A DNA stretch of 62,785 bases, from contig JAVBPP010000034.1 in assembly GCA_031549535.1 (NCBI GenBank), forward strand, positions 1 to 62,785. The letters are read 5' to 3'. The notes under the pieces were generated by a model. It was not told the origin of the DNA. It did not search any database and worked only from the letters and a program-made list of their open reading frames with translations. Below are positions 18,880 through 27,966 of this stretch, in pieces. Position 1 is the first letter of the stretch. Every line of letters starts with the position of its first letter. Both the position numbers and the translations under genes were made by a program. The DNA is from JAVBPP01 sp031549535 (GTDB lineage Bacteria; Bacillota; Clostridia; Oscillospirales; Acutalibacteraceae).

Positions 18880-21642
18880 TTATGCTTCGTTCGCGGGGTT
18901 TCCGCAGCATTTTTTATATTTCTTGCCGCTGCCGCAGGGGCACAAATCATTCGGCCCGGGTTTTTTATCCTTATTGCGCACCGGGCGCTTTTTCTCGCTG
19001 CCGTCTGAGGCACCGGCTCCGCTCATTTCTGTAATTTCCACGGACTGTTCGCGCTTAATTTCCTCCTGGCTGCGGATGACGAGGGTGAGCATCTGCTTGA
19101 CGGTATCCTCGCGAATGGAAGTGGTCATTTCGTCAAACATATCAAAGCTTTCCAGGCGGTAGGCAACGACAGGGTCTGTCTGCCCGTAGGCGCGCAGGCC
19201 AATGCCCTGCTTGAGCTCCTCCATGGCGTCGATGTGATCCATCCAGCGGTCGTCCACGTTGCGCAGCAGCACCATGCGCTCCAGCGCACGCATCACCGGC
19301 AGCTGCTCCTCGTCCACGCCAAATTCCGCCTCACGCTGCTCATAGCGCTCCAGGCCGCGCTCCTGCAGCAAATCCTTGGCCTCTTGCGCGGTGAAATCGC
19401 CCTTCAGGTCATCCGGCGTCAACAGCCAGTTCATGTATTTTTCGCGCAGGCCGCTGATGTTCCAATCTCCCTTGCCCACAGAGCCGGAGCAATAGAAATC
19501 CACGTTCTCGTCAATGCTTTCCTCGAGCATTTTCAAAATGATGGGTTTCAAATCCTCGCCCTCGAGCACCTGGTTGCGCTGGCCGTAGATAATTTCTCTC
19601 TGGCGGTTCATCACGTCGTCATATTGCAGCACGTTTTTACGAATGGCAAAGTTGCGGGATTCCACCTTGCGCTGGGCGCTTTCGATGGAGGAGGAGACCA
19701 TTTTCGCCTCAATCGGCAAATCCTCCGGCGTTTTTAAGAGGTTCATCATATTGGTCATGCGCTCGCCGCCGAACAGACGCATCAAATCGTCCTCCAGCGA
19801 GAGGTAGAAGCGGCTTTCGCCGGGGTCGCCCTGCCGCCCCGCACGGCCGCGCAGCTGGTTATCGATACGGCGGGATTCATGCCGCTCCGTGCCGATAATG
19901 AACAGGCCGCCCGCCGCAAGCACACGCTCGGCATCGCCCTTGATTTCTTCTTTAAACTTGCGCTCCAGGGAGGAGAATGTCTCCCGCGCGTTGATGATTT
20001 CTTCGTTGTCCGTATCCGCAAAGCCGGTGGCTTCGTCAATCAATTCTTCTGTAAAGCCCTGTTTGCGCATGGCGTTTTTCGCCAGAAACTCCGCGTTGCC
20101 GCCCAGCTTGATATCCGTACCGCGCCCGGCCATGTTGGTAGCAATGGTGACCGCGCCCTCATGACCTGCCTGCGCAACAATTTCCGCCTCTTTTTCGTGG
20201 TATTTCGCGTTCAACACCTCGTGCTTGATGCCGCGGCGTTTGAGCTTGGTGCTCAAATATTCAGACTTTTCAATGGAAATGGTACCCACCAGAACGGGCT
20301 GCCCTTTTTTGTGGCATTCCACCACCTGGTCAATCAAGGCGTCAAACTTCGCCTCCTCGGTTTTATACACCACGTCGGGCTTATCGTCGCGAATCATGGG
20401 CTTGTTTGTGGGGATTTCCACCACGTCCAGCTTATAGATTTCCTGGAACTCCTGGCTTTCGGTCATGGCCGTTCCCGTCATGCCGGAAAGCTTGTCATAC
20501 AGGCGGAAGTAGTTCTGGAAGGTGATGGTGGCGAGTGTTTTGCTCTCATGCTCCACGCTCACGTTTTCCTTGGCTTCAATCGCCTGGTGCAGGCCCTCGT
20601 TGTAGCGTCTGCCGAGCATGATGCGCCCGGTGAATTCGTCCACAATGAGCACCTCGCCGTCCTTGACGACATAGTCCACATCGCGCTTCATAACGCCGAT
20701 GGCTTTGATGGCCTGATTTAAGTGATGCTGCAGGGTCATGTTTTCCGCGTCCATCAGGTTTTCCAGGTTGAAATACTGCTCCGCCCTGTGCACGCCGCGC
20801 TGGGTGAGCGTTGCGGTGCGCCCCTTTTCGTCCACGATGTAGTCGGCGTCCTCGTCCGCCGTCTCCTCCGCGTTGGTTTTGGAGTCAATTTCCTTCACGC
20901 GCTGCATTTTTAAGGTTTGGGCGAAGTTGTTCGCAATCTTATACAGCTCTGTGGACTTGTCGCCGCGCCCGGAAATAATCAGCGGGGTTCTCGCCTCGTC
21001 AATCAAGATGGAGTCCACCTCGTCCACAATGGCAAAGCTGTGGCCGCGCTGCACTTTGTATTCTTTATAGGGCACCATATTGTCACGCAGATAGTCAAAG
21101 CCCATCTCGTTGTTGGTGCCGTAGGTGATGTCCGCCGCATAGGCCTCGCGGCGCTCGTCATTCTCTTTTTCATGGATAATCAAGCCCACGGAAAGCCCCA
21201 TAAAGCGGTAGACCTTGCCCATCCACTCGCTGTCGCGCCGGGCGAGATAATCGTTGACCGTGACGACATGCACGCCGTTACCGGACAGGGCGTTGAGGTA
21301 GGCGGGCAGGTTGGAGGTGTGGGTCTTGCCCTCACCGGTTTTCATTTCGGCGATGCGCCCCTGATGGAGCACGATGCCGCCGATGATTTGCACCGGGTAA
21401 TGCTTTTCCCCCAGCACACGCCAGGTCGCCTCGCGGCAGGCGGCAAAGGCCTCCGGCAAAATATCGTCCAGCGTCTCGCCGTTTGCAAGCCGCTCCTTCA
21501 GCTCCGGCGTTTTGGCCTTCAGCTGCTCATCTGTTAGCTTGGAATAGCTTTCTTCCAGGGCCAGCACCTTGTCCGCAAGGGGGCGGATGCGCTTGACCTC
21601 TTTTTTGGAATAATCCCCAAAAATTTTTGTTAAAAAGCTCAT
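18880..21642 (-). CDS. secA: Protein translocase ATPase SecA
   Basis: This 920-residue motor drives secretion through SecYEG. It has Walker A TGEGKT (102-107), the DEVD box in AIVDEVDSILIDEARTPLI, the preprotein cross-linking domain, the second nucleotide domain with TNMAGRGTDIKLGG and RGRAGRQGDPG, and the C-terminal zinc tail CPCGSGKKYKKCCG preceded by a Lys-rich linker. The residues after Walker A read HTSNLPAYLNAL, a small departure from the common LVATLPAYLNAL. ATG 21642 follows AAGGA. The aldo/keto reductase follows directly. Confidence 0.97.
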   Translation of the reverse strand: MSFLTKIFGDYSKKEVKRIRPLADKVLALEESYSKLTDEQLKAKTPELKERLANGETLDDILPEAFAACREATWRVLGEKHYPVQIIGGIVLHQGRIAEMKTGEGKTHTSNLPAYLNALSGNGVHVVTVNDYLARRDSEWMGKVYRFMGLSVGLIIHEKENDERREAYAADITYGTNNEMGFDYLRDNMVPYKEYKVQRGHSFAIVDEVDSILIDEARTPLIISGRGDKSTELYKIANNFAQTLKMQRVKEIDSKTNAEETADEDADYIVDEKGRTATLTQRGVHRAEQYFNLENLMDAENMTLQHHLNQAIKAIGVMKRDVDYVVKDGEVLIVDEFTGRIMLGRRYNEGLHQAIEAKENVSVEHESKTLATITFQNYFRLYDKLSGMTGTAMTESQEFQEIYKLDVVEIPTNKPMIRDDKPDVVYKTEEAKFDALIDQVVECHKKGQPVLVGTISIEKSEYLSTKLKRRGIKHEVLNAKYHEKEAEIVAQAGHEGAVTIATNMAGRGTDIKLGGNAEFLAKNAMRKQGFTEELIDEATGFADTDNEEIINARETFSSLERKFKEEIKGDAERVLAAGGLFIIGTERHESRRIDNQLRGRAGRQGDPGESRFYLSLEDDLMRLFGGERMTNMMNLLKTPEDLPIEAKMVSSSIESAQRKVESRNFAIRKNVLQYDDVMNRQREIIYGQRNQVLEGEDLKPIILKMLEESIDENVDFYCSGSVGKGDWNISGLREKYMNWLLTPDDLKGDFTAQEAKDLLQERGLERYEQREAEFGVDEEQLPVMRALERMVLLRNVDDRWMDHIDAMEELKQGIGLRAYGQTDPVVAYRLESFDMFDEMTTSIREDTVKQMLTLVIRSQEEIKREQSVEITEMSGAGASDGSEKKRPVRNKDKKPGPNDLCPCGSGKKYKKCCGNPANEA

Positions 21643-21705
21643 GTAGTTTGTCCTTCGTTTCCATGAAATTTTGTGTACGTTTATTACTCCTTACACTAAA
21701 TTGGT

Positions 21706-21714
21706 AGTATACCA
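21706..21714 (-). promoter_or_regulatory. Extended -10 promoter of secA within a small palindrome
   Basis: On the minus strand TGGTATACT is an extended -10 element. It sits inside TGGTA-GTA-TACCA (21702-21714), a 13-bp palindrome that could act as an operator. No clear -35 is visible. Confidence 0.4.
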
Positions 21715-21817
21715 CATTTTGGAGCGTTTGTGTTGATTTTGGTTAAAATATATGTTAAAATTTTTAAAATGCAGGGTGTTGGAGTAATATGCATCACACA
21801 CACGAGGAGGCAAGCAC

Positions 21818-22312
21818 ATGAAACGCAGCGACTACATCAGCTGGGACGAGTACTTTATGGGTATCGCCCTGCTTTCCGCTTACCGCAGCAAAGACCCGAG
21901 CACGCAGGTGGGTGCTTGTATCGTCAACAGCGAAAACCGCATTATGTCCGTGGGTTACAACGGTCTGCCTTTCGGCTGCAGTGACGATGCGTTCCCCTGG
22001 GAGCGGGAAGGGGATGACTTTGATACCAAATACCCCTATGTCTGCCATGCGGAGCTGAACGCCATTTTAAACAACGGCGGGCGGAATCTCGCGGGTTGCC
22101 GCATCTATGTGGCGCTGTTCCCCTGCAACGAATGCGCGAAAGCCATCATCCAATGCGGCATCCGGGAGGTGCGCTATCTCTCCGACAAATATGCAGACAG
22201 CGTCGGTGTACGCGCCTCCAAGCGCATGTTCGACGCTGCCGGTGTGCGGTATCTGCAGGTGAAAACGGAACACGAGACCCTGCAAATTGATTTGCGCGAG
22301 GAAAGTGTTTAA
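21818..22312 (+). CDS. dCMP deaminase (ComEB-like)
   Basis: This 164-residue zinc enzyme converts dCMP to dUMP for thymidylate synthesis. The deaminase motifs are CHAELNAIL with the catalytic Glu and PCNECAKAIIQCGI with the zinc Cys pair. KDPSTQVGACIVNSENRIMSVGYNGLP is the typical N-terminal block. GAGGAGG stands seven nt before ATG. A weak promoter, TTGATT-N16-TTAAAA, lies at 21733-21760. The gene converges on the next one with only two bp between stop codons. Confidence 0.93.
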   Translation: MKRSDYISWDEYFMGIALLSAYRSKDPSTQVGACIVNSENRIMSVGYNGLPFGCSDDAFPWEREGDDFDTKYPYVCHAELNAILNNGGRNLAGCRIYVALFPCNECAKAIIQCGIREVRYLSDKYADSVGVRASKRMFDAAGVRYLQVKTEHETLQIDLREESV

Positions 22313-22314
22313 TT

Positions 22315-23628
22315 TTATTGAAAGGTAAAAACACACGCCGTCAGCCCGCTGCCGTCCTCTTTTGCGGAGCGGTAGTGCAAAACGCTGTTGTCGTCTAAAA
22401 ATAAAAAGTCCGGGGCATCCTCGGAGAATAGCAGCGGCTCTGTGAAGGAGCTGCTGTTTTTATCGCCCGGGGCGAGGTAGGTGATGGTTTGCTCGGACAT
22501 GCCGCCCTCCACGGCCTGCGCGTAGTGCACAAGAATGAGGTTTTCGCCGTTTGGGCTGACGAAAAAGGCGTCGGGCGGTGTTGCCTGCCCCTGCAGCTGC
22601 AGCTGCTTGCCGGTGAGCAGGTTTGTAACAACCAGGGCGTTTTTATCCAGCACCCAGTTACGGTACTGCAGAAATTCGCCGCTATAGTCGCCGTAAAACT
22701 GCAGCTCCTCCCGCTCCTTGCTGTTGGTAAGGGAGTAGAGCGCAAAGCCCGCCTCGTTTTCGCGCAGATAGCGCAGCGTGTTCCCCGCCACATGCACCCA
22801 GCGCCCCAAAACCCCCTGTGCGGCTTTGGGCGGCACGGTTTTGTCCGTCTGCGGCAACAGCATCAGGTCACAAACGCGCCCCTCCTCCCGCACCCCATAC
22901 TCACGCGCGGAGAGGAAATAGGCCTTGTCCGCCAGAGCGGAGACAAACAAATCCGGCAGCAGCACCCAGTCCGGGTGGAACGCGCCGGAGGTATCCACCG
23001 TCCGGGCATTATTGGAAAACAGCGCCTGCGTCTGTTTGGTGGAAAGGTTGAGCGCGAAGGCCTCGGTATAGACCTTTTCGTTGCGGTAGCAGCGCGTGCT
23101 TTGCACATCCACAAGCAGGAGCAGGCTGTTTTTTGCGTCCGTAAGCGCTGCTTGATAGGCCTTGGGCAGATTCATCAGCCGAAAAAACGCATAGCCGAAC
23201 AGGGCTACGGGCTGCTCCGTGTTCGCCACGGAATACAGCCCGTAGCCCACGGTTTTTCCGCCCTGCTGCAGATAATAGACTGTTACGGGAATTTTTTGGC
23301 CGGAGCAGGTCACGCTGGTGCTCAGGGTTTTGACCTCCCCCTGTGCGGCGGTGATGGCACCGCTTGTATCGATGTGGAAAAAGCGGACACTGCCGTTTGT
23401 TTCCATGGCATAAAACAAGCCCGGAATCTGCGTTTCCAGCAGCGGAGCGGGGCACTCCGTCTGCGCCGTCAGCGCGGCGCTGTAGGGCGACTGCGCCAGG
23501 CTGAATTGCTGTTTTTTTGGCCTGCCCTGCTGCTGCACCAGTAAAAACACACCCAGAGCCAGCGCCGCCCAAAACGCGAGCACCAGTATCATCCATTTTC
23601 CGCTGTTTCCCTTATGCGTTTTTACCAT
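22315..23628 (-). CDS. Membrane-anchored extracytoplasmic protein of unknown function
   Basis: This 437-residue protein has one N-terminal membrane anchor (about 12-31, WMILVLAFWAALALGVFLLV) and a large outside domain. The domain is rich in short beta-type segments with repeated hydrophobic pairs such as TVYYLQQGGKTVGYGLYSV, which could be a beta-propeller, but no family signature is visible. GGAGG lies upstream of ATG 23628. It starts 16 bp after exonuclease III on the same strand and is probably cotranscribed. I assign no function. Confidence 0.7.
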   Translation of the reverse strand: MVKTHKGNSGKWMILVLAFWAALALGVFLLVQQQGRPKKQQFSLAQSPYSAALTAQTECPAPLLETQIPGLFYAMETNGSVRFFHIDTSGAITAAQGEVKTLSTSVTCSGQKIPVTVYYLQQGGKTVGYGLYSVANTEQPVALFGYAFFRLMNLPKAYQAALTDAKNSLLLLVDVQSTRCYRNEKVYTEAFALNLSTKQTQALFSNNARTVDTSGAFHPDWVLLPDLFVSALADKAYFLSAREYGVREEGRVCDLMLLPQTDKTVPPKAAQGVLGRWVHVAGNTLRYLRENEAGFALYSLTNSKEREELQFYGDYSGEFLQYRNWVLDKNALVVTNLLTGKQLQLQGQATPPDAFFVSPNGENLILVHYAQAVEGGMSEQTITYLAPGDKNSSSFTEPLLFSEDAPDFLFLDDNSVLHYRSAKEDGSGLTACVFTFQ

Positions 23629-23644
23629 TTGTATATCCTCCGTA

Positions 23645-24403
23645 TTACTCTTTCAACAGCAGCTCCACCGGGCAATGGTCGGAACCGAAAATATCGCTGT
23701 GGATTTTGGCATCTGCCAAGCGCTCCGTTAGCTCCGCAGAGCAGATAAAATAGTCAATCCTCCAGCCCACATTTTTGGCGCGGGCATTCATGCGGTAGGA
23801 CCACCAGCTGTAGGCCTCGGTCTGCTCCGGGTAAAAATGGCGGAAGCTATCCACATAGCCGGCCTCTAAGAGGGCGCTGAGCTTCGCGCGTTCCTCGTCC
23901 GTAAAACCCGGGTTTTTTCGATTATTCTTCGGGTGGGTCAAGTCAATCTCTTTATGTGCCACATTCAAATCGCCGCAGAAAATCACGGGTTTTTTGCGGC
24001 GCAGCCCCTTAAGATAGCGCAGAAAGGCATCCTCCCATTCCATGCGGTAAGCTAGGCGCACCAAACCGTCGCGCGAATTGGGGGTGTAGACGGTTACAAG
24101 ATAGTATGGCTCAAATTCCAGTGTAATAACCCTGCCTTCTGTATCATGCTCCGCTTTCCCGATGCCGTAGGCTACGCTAAGCGGCTCCTCCCGGCTGAAA
24201 ACCGCCGTGCCGGAATAGCCTTTTTTCTCCGCGTAATTCCAAAATTGGTGATATGCGGGCAAGTCCAAGGCGATTTGCCCCGGCTGCACCTTTGTTTCCT
24301 GCAAACAAAAAATATCCGCGTCCAGCGCGTGAAAGTGCTCCATAAAGTCCTTGCCCACGGCCGCGCGTATGCCGTTCACGTTCCAGGATATCAGCTTTTT
24401 CAC
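23645..24403 (-). CDS. exoA: Exodeoxyribonuclease III / AP endonuclease
   Basis: This 252-residue protein belongs to the XthA/ExoA family, which cleaves abasic sites and trims 3' ends in base excision repair. The family blocks are SWNVNGIRAA, LQETKVQ with the metal-binding Glu, VTVYTPNS, FCGDLNVAHKEIDL, the WSYRMNARAKNVGWRIDYF stretch and the terminal SDHCPVEL with the catalytic Asp-His. Length matches the family. It is the first gene of a minus-strand pair and is divergent from the lipoprotein cluster. Confidence 0.96.
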   Translation of the reverse strand: MKKLISWNVNGIRAAVGKDFMEHFHALDADIFCLQETKVQPGQIALDLPAYHQFWNYAEKKGYSGTAVFSREEPLSVAYGIGKAEHDTEGRVITLEFEPYYLVTVYTPNSRDGLVRLAYRMEWEDAFLRYLKGLRRKKPVIFCGDLNVAHKEIDLTHPKNNRKNPGFTDEERAKLSALLEAGYVDSFRHFYPEQTEAYSWWSYRMNARAKNVGWRIDYFICSAELTERLADAKIHSDIFGSDHCPVELLLKE

Positions 24404-24473
24404 GTTTTATTCTGCCCCGTTTCTTCATATAAATATAGAGATATGGCATCAGTATAGCATATCCTGCCAGGAA

Positions 24474-24501
24474 TTGACAAATGAGCAAAAAAGAATATAA
24501 T
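24474..24501 (+). promoter_or_regulatory. Strong sigma-A promoter of the first lipoprotein gene
   Basis: Consensus TTGACA (24474-24479), a 16-nt spacer and consensus TATAAT (24496-24501). This is one of the best matches in the window and suggests high expression of the lipoprotein pair. Confidence 0.85.
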
Positions 24502-24579
24502 AAAGGCAAGAATCGCCGTGCATAGTGCCTACAAATTTTTTCAGTTCCCGGCGGTTTTTATAGAAAGGGGAGAATTTGC

Positions 24580-25590
24580 ATGAGGAGAAAACGCAACGCG
24601 CTGCTGTCTCTGGTTCTGATTGCCGCCCTGCTTTGCGGCTTTGCGGCCTGTGACAAAGGCGGCGGCGGGGAGACAACAAGCACAACCGAGGCGGCCGCCC
24701 CAGTGAACGGAGGCGGCGAAACCACTACAAGTCCGGCACAGAGCGGCACGGTGCCGAGCGGGACGCAAACCGACCCGGCTTCAAGCACGGGAACACAGCC
24801 CTCCGGGGTGAGCGATACCGCGCCGAGCAGCACAGACGGCTCTACAGCGCAGTCCGCCGCAAGCTCCACCGCAACCCAAACAAGCGCCACGGCTGCGCCG
24901 ACCCAAGCGATTCCAAGCACACCCGCCCAGGTTTTGGTCGCCTATAAAACCGTTATGGATAAGGCGAAACAGGATGTCAAGCATTTCCGCAAGCTGAATT
25001 ATCAGACTGTGCCGACAGAAGAGGCGAAATTTGAAAGCAAGGCGCTGGACCTCGCCCTGCCGGTTGCGATGAGCTTTGTAGAAACGAAGGAGAAGGCCAT
25101 GGAGGCCGGAAGTTATAAAGACGGCACGGACAACACCGCCAATCTGCCCGTTGTCGGAACGCCGCTGGGCTGCATGGTGAGCGACCCTGCCCTGTTCAAA
25201 AGCGCCCAGGCGCAGCAGCTCACGGACGGGCGCATCAAGCTCACGTTGGTCATGAAAGAGGAATATAACCCGGAGCCGCCCGCCAACGGCAGCCGCACCT
25301 CGCCCAGCCATGTCGGCGGCATGTTTGAGCCCCTGCCCAAAAAGAACATAGACGACACCCTGCAAAACGATGCCGCCGTGAAAGTGCTGGTTCGCAACCT
25401 GGAATACTCCCTGCGCTATTATGATTGCACGGCAGTTTTGGTCTATGACGCAAAGACAAACCATATAGAAACACTCAACTTAACGATGCATGTGGATATC
25501 AACATCACAGGCGGCAGTGTAATGGTTTTTTCAGCTAAGGGTAAGGCGTTGTTGCATTCGTATCAGGAGATGGATCAGTTCGTGTATTGA
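24580..25590 (+). CDS. Secreted lipoprotein 1 of a four-member array
   Basis: The protein is 336 residues long: a signal peptide ending in the lipobox-like GFAAC (Cys 24), an about 85-residue Ser/Thr/Ala/Pro-rich linker likely to span the wall, and a C-terminal domain of about 220 residues opening PAQVLVAYKTVMDKAKQDVKHFRKLNYQ. I do not recognise the domain. AAAGGGGAG precedes ATG. The N-terminal 120 codons are almost identical in DNA to the next gene, which probably shares the transcript. Confidence 0.8.
   Translation: MRRKRNALLSLVLIAALLCGFAACDKGGGGETTSTTEAAAPVNGGGETTTSPAQSGTVPSGTQTDPASSTGTQPSGVSDTAPSSTDGSTAQSAASSTATQTSATAAPTQAIPSTPAQVLVAYKTVMDKAKQDVKHFRKLNYQTVPTEEAKFESKALDLALPVAMSFVETKEKAMEAGSYKDGTDNTANLPVVGTPLGCMVSDPALFKSAQAQQLTDGRIKLTLVMKEEYNPEPPANGSRTSPSHVGGMFEPLPKKNIDDTLQNDAAVKVLVRNLEYSLRYYDCTAVLVYDAKTNHIETLNLTMHVDINITGGSVMVFSAKGKALLHSYQEMDQFVY
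24592..24958 (+). repeat. Near-identical direct repeat shared by two adjacent lipoprotein genes
   Basis: This segment recurs at about 25623-25989 with only scattered substitutions. It covers signal peptide, linker and the first residues of the C-terminal domain. Beyond it the two genes diverge clearly. Confidence 0.9.
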
Positions 25591-25610
25591 TTTTGAAAAG
25601 GGGAAAACAC

Positions 25611-26624
25611 ATGAGCAAAAGGCGAAACGCGCTACTGTCTCTGGTTCTGATGGCCGCCCTGCTTTGCGGCTTTGCGGCCTGTGACAAGGGTGGCGACGGG
25701 GAGACAACAACCACAACCGAGGCGGCCGCCCCGGTGAACGGCGGCGGCGAAACCACTGCAAGCCCGGCACAGAGCGGCACGGTGCCGAGCGGGACGCAAA
25801 CCGACCCGGCATCAAGCACGGGAACACAGCCCTCCGGGGTGAGCGATACCGCACCGAGCAGCACAGACGGCTCTACAGCGCAGTCCGCCGCAAGCTCCAC
25901 CGCAACCCAAACAAGTGCCACGGCTGCGCCGACCCAAGCGATTCCAAGCACGCCCGCCCAGGTTTTGGCCGCGTATAAAACCGTGATGGATCAGGCCAAA
26001 AACGAGGTGAAGCATTTCCGCAAGCTGGACTATCAGGAGTTGCCCAAGGATGAAGTCGCGTTTAAAAGCCCCGTAATCAACGCCATATTCCCCGTTGCCT
26101 CCGCCTTGTTTACCGATAAGGAGAAGGGGATGGAATCCAGCGAATATACGGACGGCATCGGCGACCCCATCAAGCTCCCGGTCAAAGATTGTCCGGTGGG
26201 CTGCATGGTTACAGAGCCGAACGCATTCCAAACCGCAGCCGGCGAACAACTGGCGGACGGGAACATCAAGCTCACACTCATTATGAAGGCGGAGGATAAC
26301 CCGGAGCCGCCCGTGGACGGCACACGCACCTCGCCCAGCAAGGTAGGCGGTATGTTTGAGCCGATGTCCAAGAAGAATATAGACGAAACCATAGTCAATT
26401 CTGCCGGCGTGAAGGCGATTTCATCGAACCTTGCCTACACCCTGCGCTATTACGACTGTAAGGCAGTTTTGGTTTATAACCCGAAAAATCAGCAGATTGT
26501 AAGCCTGGATATGTTTATGAAGATACATATTCAAATCACCGACGGCAAGATCCTGGGAATGACCGCCGAGGGCGAGGGAAAGCTCTATTCCATACAGAAT
26601 TTTGACCAGTTCCGTTACAGCTAA
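25611..26624 (+). CDS. Secreted lipoprotein 2 of a four-member array
   Basis: This 337-residue paralogue of the preceding gene has the same signal peptide, GFAAC lipobox (Cys 24) and linker, and a diverged C-terminal domain (PAQVLAAYKTVMDQAKNEVKHFRKLDYQ). Conserved positions with protein 1 include the GCMV block and RTSP-S-VGGMFEP-KKNID. ATG 25611 has AAGGGGA upstream, and a longer frame from 25587 lacks one. It starts 20 bp after protein 1. A weak 4-bp stem with T6 (26625-26647) may end the transcript. Confidence 0.8.
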   Translation: MSKRRNALLSLVLMAALLCGFAACDKGGDGETTTTTEAAAPVNGGGETTASPAQSGTVPSGTQTDPASSTGTQPSGVSDTAPSSTDGSTAQSAASSTATQTSATAAPTQAIPSTPAQVLAAYKTVMDQAKNEVKHFRKLDYQELPKDEVAFKSPVINAIFPVASALFTDKEKGMESSEYTDGIGDPIKLPVKDCPVGCMVTEPNAFQTAAGEQLADGNIKLTLIMKAEDNPEPPVDGTRTSPSKVGGMFEPMSKKNIDETIVNSAGVKAISSNLAYTLRYYDCKAVLVYNPKNQQIVSLDMFMKIHIQITDGKILGMTAEGEGKLYSIQNFDQFRYS

Positions 26625-26668
26625 CACCAAGCCCCCGGTGCTTTTTTAAAAAATTCACCAATTCACTC

Positions 26669-26697
26669 TTGACAAATTTTACAATTTGAGGTTCAAT
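26669..26697 (+). promoter_or_regulatory. Promoter of lipoprotein 3 with shared GGTTCAAT -10 element
   Basis: TTGACA (26669-26674), 17 nt, TTCAAT (26692-26697), then AAACATG. The -10 and flanks are nearly identical to those before lipoprotein 4. Confidence 0.65.
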
Positions 26698-26745
26698 AAA
26701 CATGCACTTATCTATGCAAAACAAAGAAAAGGGAGAATGAACAGT

Positions 26746-27762
26746 ATGAAGAAAGTTCTTGCATGCTTACTGGCAATGACCTTCGCGTTCCTGTTTGTTG
26801 CCTGCGGCGACAAGACTGAGGGCAACGAAACCACAACAGATCCCAGCGCGGTTACCACAACGGATCCCAACGCGGTGACCACAACCACGGATCCAAACGC
26901 AACCACGGTAACGACTGACCCCAATGCAACCACAACCACAGACCCTAACGCAACCACAGTAACGACCGACCCCAATGCGCCGACAACGACGACGAACCCG
27001 GGCGATACCACCACACAGGCACCGAATAATAACGTAACCACCACACAGGGCACTACTCCCGCCCCAAATCCCGGCAACAACGACCCCACAAAAATTACCG
27101 TTCCCACTGATACCGCCGGAATCATTGCGCTTTACAACTCCGCACTGGGCAAGACCTCCATGCAGCGCACCGCTCATAAGCGCACAATGACGAAAGTTAC
27201 CGCTGTTGCAAAACTTATAGGCGTTATTACGTTAATAGAAGATAATGAACTGCATAACAACAAGGATGTGCAACAAAGAGCAAATGTTAATGAGACCAAA
27301 ACAGTAGCCAGCGATTTAGTCGCGCTGAACGCGAATCAAGTGGCGAGCGCAACGAGCAGCGTAAGCGGCAACACCGCAACTTTGACCATAAACTTAAAGA
27401 GATATGAAGAGGGCGGTGCCGGTTCCGCACAAAGCGGGGCACTTGGCTATGTTTCGACCATCAATGAAGCCGATGTCATTACGTTGGTTAAGGATGTTGC
27501 CTTTACACTTGGCGGCGAAATGGTTGTTGCCATTGATGATATTGCCGTTAAAATCGGCTTGTCAGACGGTAAATATGTTGTGACCATCGACACGACAACC
27601 GGGAAAATTACATCCGTTACCCATACCGGCGCCGAATTCGGCAGCGGCACCGCGAAAGTGACCGGCCAGCAAGAAGTTTTCGGTAGGAAAGTGAAAGTAC
27701 CCAACATCCCTGCTAATGTAACATTGGCAGTTACGCTGGAATCCAAGTACAGCGCGAAATAA
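26746..27762 (+). CDS. Secreted lipoprotein 3 with Thr-Asp-Pro repeat linker
   Basis: The protein is 338 residues long. The signal peptide ends at FVAC (Cys 20). The linker consists of about seven TTTDPNA-type repeats, then Pro/Asn/Thr-rich sequence. The C-terminal domain starts DTAGIIALYNSALGKTS and resembles the start of lipoprotein 4's domain (NAQIVKFYNSATDEV). Function is unknown. The repeats may vary in number between strains. ATG 26746 is ten nt from GGGAG, and the alternative ATG 26737 is too close. A strong terminator follows. Confidence 0.8.
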   Translation: MKKVLACLLAMTFAFLFVACGDKTEGNETTTDPSAVTTTDPNAVTTTTDPNATTVTTDPNATTTTDPNATTVTTDPNAPTTTTNPGDTTTQAPNNNVTTTQGTTPAPNPGNNDPTKITVPTDTAGIIALYNSALGKTSMQRTAHKRTMTKVTAVAKLIGVITLIEDNELHNNKDVQQRANVNETKTVASDLVALNANQVASATSSVSGNTATLTINLKRYEEGGAGSAQSGALGYVSTINEADVITLVKDVAFTLGGEMVVAIDDIAVKIGLSDGKYVVTIDTTTGKITSVTHTGAEFGSGTAKVTGQQEVFGRKVKVPNIPANVTLAVTLESKYSAK

Positions 27763-27781
27763 TTCTTTTTCACAGCACAGC

Positions 27782-27816
27782 AATGCGGCGCTGAAATGTT
27801 TCAGCGCCGCATTTTT
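27782..27816 (+). terminator. Terminator of lipoprotein 3
   Basis: A perfect 14-bp GC-rich stem (27782-27795 with 27800-27813), 4-nt loop and T5 tail. Confidence 0.92.
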
Positions 27817-27859
27817 GCGCACATAACGTTTGGTCATAAACCCGAAAAAGAAAATTTAC

Positions 27860-27888
27860 TTGACAAAACCTCGAATATAAGGTTCAAT
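27860..27888 (+). promoter_or_regulatory. Promoter of lipoprotein 4, same layout as that of lipoprotein 3
   Basis: TTGACA (27860-27865), 17 nt, TTCAAT (27883-27888), with AAGGTTCAATTAACATG matching GAGGTTCAATAAACATG upstream of lipoprotein 3. Confidence 0.65.
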
Positions 27889-27966
27889 TAACATGGTATT
27901 TTATAATACAGAAATGTCGCGATGGACATATGATGATAGAAACAGCTGGGAAGAAGAGGATACACC

